A stretch of DNA of 64,000 nt, taken from Hyphomicrobiales bacterium. GTDB lineage: Bacteria > Pseudomonadota > Alphaproteobacteria > Rhizobiales > Rhizobiaceae. Position 1 is the stretch's first letter, and every line of letters begins with the position of its first letter. Positions 62,647-64,000 of the stretch are shown here, in pieces. Location: contig UBMP01000020.1 in the NCBI GenBank assembly GCA_900466575.1, positions 124,001-188,000 of the forward strand, read 5' to 3'. The notes below the pieces were generated by a model, which was given only the letters and a program-made list of their open reading frames with translations, was not told the DNA's origin and ran no database searches. The position numbers were made by a program, and so were the translations under genes.

Positions 62647-63458
62647 GGCATTGGCTCTATCTCTGGCGCCGGCTTTTCCTGGGCAGGCAAATTCAGTTTG
62701 TAAAAGGGGCTTGTCGTGGCACAGCGAAACTTGCCGCATCGCGCTTCGATCGTGAGATTGAACGCCCCCGGCATGAGCTTCTCCTCAAACAGCTTGATGT
62801 CTATATCCCGTACTTGCAGGCTGAAGGACTGAAGCTTTCTGATGTTGCTCATGACGTCGGCGGCCTCGCCCTGAAGAATGTGCCCGAGAGCGCTGTCGGC
62901 CGCGCGCTCGAAGTCTTCCTTGAAGGATCGCTCCGTCCGCTCAGGCAGATAGACCAGCTTCAGCCGCACCATGGTCGATGCACCGAAGATGTTGCGTCTG
63001 ATCTGAACGAAAAGCGAGTTGTGCGCACTGTCGTCCGTCGTGGGTGAAACGCTCATCTCGCCCGAGCAATCCGAAGTGTCGGAAAAGAAGAGATTGGCTT
63101 CCCAGGAAAGCCTCATTTCCGGCAGAGCAGGTTGAAGCAGCGCACAGAAATCCGTGGCCGCGAAAGCACTCGCCAGACTGAAGTTGGCATCCGGGAAGGT
63201 GACAACGGGTTTTGCCAGCGCGGCGGTCAGCACCAAAGGTTTGTTGACGCGTTTCGTCTTGCTCGTTGTCTTCGGCGGTGTCGGCTTGACCTCGGCGCTA
63301 TGCTGGTAGGAGTGCCAATATGCGAGCACAGCATCGATGGTATTTCTATAGTTGGTAGAAAAAAGCGCGCTTGCAAAAGCACATGAAACAAAGACGGCTA
63401 TCGCGATGAAGATTGTAAGGCCCGTCTGGGTCGATGTGCGCTTATCGTCTTTGCGCAT
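62634..63458 (-). CDS. Unknown membrane-anchored protein
   Basis: The product is 274 aa: one N-terminal helix (TGLTIFIAIAVFVSCAFASALF, about 12-33), a proline/threonine/lysine-rich linker (about 55-75) and an extracytoplasmic domain to the C-terminus with four or more cysteines (DFCALLQP, SDTSDCSGE, EARCGKFRCATTS). I do not recognise the family. The layout suggests a single-pass envelope protein with disulfides. The ending PAPEIEPMPQQE is proline- and glutamate-rich. Confidence 0.72.
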   Translation of the reverse strand: MRKDDKRTSTQTGLTIFIAIAVFVSCAFASALFSTNYRNTIDAVLAYWHSYQHSAEVKPTPPKTTSKTKRVNKPLVLTAALAKPVVTFPDANFSLASAFAATDFCALLQPALPEMRLSWEANLFFSDTSDCSGEMSVSPTTDDSAHNSLFVQIRRNIFGASTMVRLKLVYLPERTERSFKEDFERAADSALGHILQGEAADVMSNIRKLQSFSLQVRDIDIKLFEEKLMPGAFNLTIEARCGKFRCATTSPFYKLNLPAQEKPAPEIEPMPQQE

Positions 63459-63854
63459 TCAGCGTACTCAAATCCCGCTTGGCCTTGGATGACGAGGTGG
63501 CCGCCGTTTCAATCACGTCCTGCCGAAGCAGTTCCACCGATTTTCAACGTCGGAGTGCCTCTTCTGCGTCTGGTGTCGTCAAATCCGGCTGACTTAAGTT
63601 GGCACTGTAGTTCCGAAGTCCACAATTTCAAGGATATTCTCCGGCGCCATGCCGCTCGCTCCGGTCTTTATGGGTCTCCACTGATACGCCTGGCATAAAA
63701 GACTTGCGCTGAGGCGCGGGGGAGACCGAAGTGTTCTAATGTGGACCATCTTGTCCCAAAAATGTTGTATTCGATAAAATGCAACTGATTTTCAAAATTC
63801 GAAATCAACGCCTCGTTGCTAGCTTCGACTTGTTTTCAACAGGAACCGGTCGAG
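63459..63854. other. Non-coding gap with a sigma-70-like promoter
   Basis: This 396-bp gap holds the divergent promoters of the unknown membrane-anchored gene and of the secreted protein starting at 63855. A 69-codon frame at 63489-63698 has no ribosome site or family likeness and is not called. The right half is AT-rich. Confidence 0.5.
63751..63780 (+). promoter_or_regulatory. Candidate sigma-70 promoter of the last gene
   Basis: TTGTCC (63751-63756), 18 bp, then TAAAAT (63775-63780) fit a housekeeping promoter with about 68 bp of leader before the ATG at 63855. Confidence 0.4.
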
Positions 63855-64000
63855 ATGTTCCAGATAAAAAGAAAAATAACATTTGCAGGTCTTGCCTTCG
63901 CAGCCATCTTCTTGGGGACCCAGGCGGAAGCTGGTCCGGGAGCGCTTGTTCGCCCGCTCAAGAGCGCAACCAGTGCAGCATTCATGCCGGAGGGGCGCCA
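63855..64000 (+). CDS. Secreted protein, N-terminal part
   Basis: An ATG at 63855 opens a frame of 48 codons that runs off the right edge. A lysine/arginine-rich start and hydrophobic core (ITFAGLAFAAIFLGT) with cleavage near AEA form a Sec signal peptide; the mature start GPGALVRPLKSATSAAFMPE resembles the beginning of rhizobial transglutaminase-like cysteine peptidases, which is a tentative guess because the catalytic region is outside the window. Confidence 0.65.
   Translation, partial: MFQIKRKITFAGLAFAAIFLGTQAEAGPGALVRPLKSATSAAFMPEGR

Noticed and set aside
63489-63698. 69-codon frame in the last intergenic gap
   Set aside because: No ribosome site and composition unlike coding sequence.
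1-64000. Mobile elements, prophage, CRISPR or tRNA-associated island
   Set aside because: I read both strands for transposase, integrase, phage and repeat-array signs and for tRNA-like cloverleafs and found none; gene content is ordinary chromosomal or chromid.

Overview
The window reads as chromosome or chromid DNA from a rhizobial alphaproteobacterium (Rhizobiaceae: Rhizobium, Agrobacterium or a close genus). The evidence is uniformly high-GC coding, a fixL-fixJ-fixK oxygen-sensing cascade, an RpoE/ChrR pair of the Rhodobacter type, a rhizobial-type C-P lyase cluster with two PhnE permeases and a DUF1045 gene, and a glycerol/polyol-type ABC binding protein at the left edge. I see no tRNA, rRNA, insertion sequence, integrase, CRISPR array or attachment site. 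The window begins inside one gene and ends inside another.

Layout. 0-6.0 kb: end of an ABC solute-binding protein, a strong terminator, then a tightly overlapping three-gene operon: a Pls/PosA-type single-module NRPS (adenylation, carrier protein, then three membrane/left-handed beta-helix units), a GNAT acetyltransferase and a 4'-phosphopantetheinyl transferase. 6.0-10.3 kb: a DeoR regulator divergent from a choline-kinase-like gene and a GcvT/dimethylglycine-dehydrogenase-like flavoprotein. 10.6-12.1 kb: an orphan outer-membrane efflux lipoprotein. 12.1-17.4 kb: DUF2177-chrR-rpoE, divergent from FAD amine oxidase-DUF1365-Cfa-family methyltransferase, a likely singlet-oxygen/lipid-modification island. 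17.4-23.4 kb: a short fatty-acid catabolic operon with a divergent AraC regulator. 23.4-29.9 kb: patD-ydcVUTS (putrescine-type uptake and gamma-aminobutyraldehyde oxidation) with a LysR gene. 30.1-31.0 kb: a periplasmic L,D-transpeptidase-like protein. 31.1-34.4 kb: fixK, a receiver-like protein, fixJ and fixL. 34.5-42.4 kb: kdpEDCBAF plus a tiny ORF upstream of kdpF. 42.5-46.2 kb: a membrane protein, a second Cfa-family gene, DUF1295, DUF2147 and a siderophore-interacting protein. 46.4-59.3 kb: a complete C-P lyase locus (phnG-L, a hexapeptide acetyltransferase, phnCDEE, DUF1045, phnM, phnN) with a divergent phnF. 59.4-64.0 kb: a P-loop sugar/nucleoside kinase, a small membrane protein, UDP-glucose dehydrogenase, a nuclease-fold secreted protein, an unknown membrane-anchored protein and the start of another secreted protein.

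How it works together. Most of the window is stress and nutrient-scavenging machinery: K+ (Kdp), phosphonate P (Phn under probable PhoB and PhnF control), low oxygen (FixLJ-K), singlet oxygen (RpoE-ChrR with lipid-modifying enzymes), polyamine N/C (Ydc/Pat). The most unusual item is the Pls-like synthetase operon, which carries its own carrier-protein activator and a possible tailoring acetyltransferase and could make a homopoly(amino acid) or a short peptide. Regulatory DNA that I could read directly includes a TGATCC-N18-TAAGTA RpoE promoter, a TACGTA-repeat FixJ-type box before fixK, a Pho-box-like site before phnC, repeated TATCTAG elements between phnG and phnF, and a 17-bp palindrome before ydcS.
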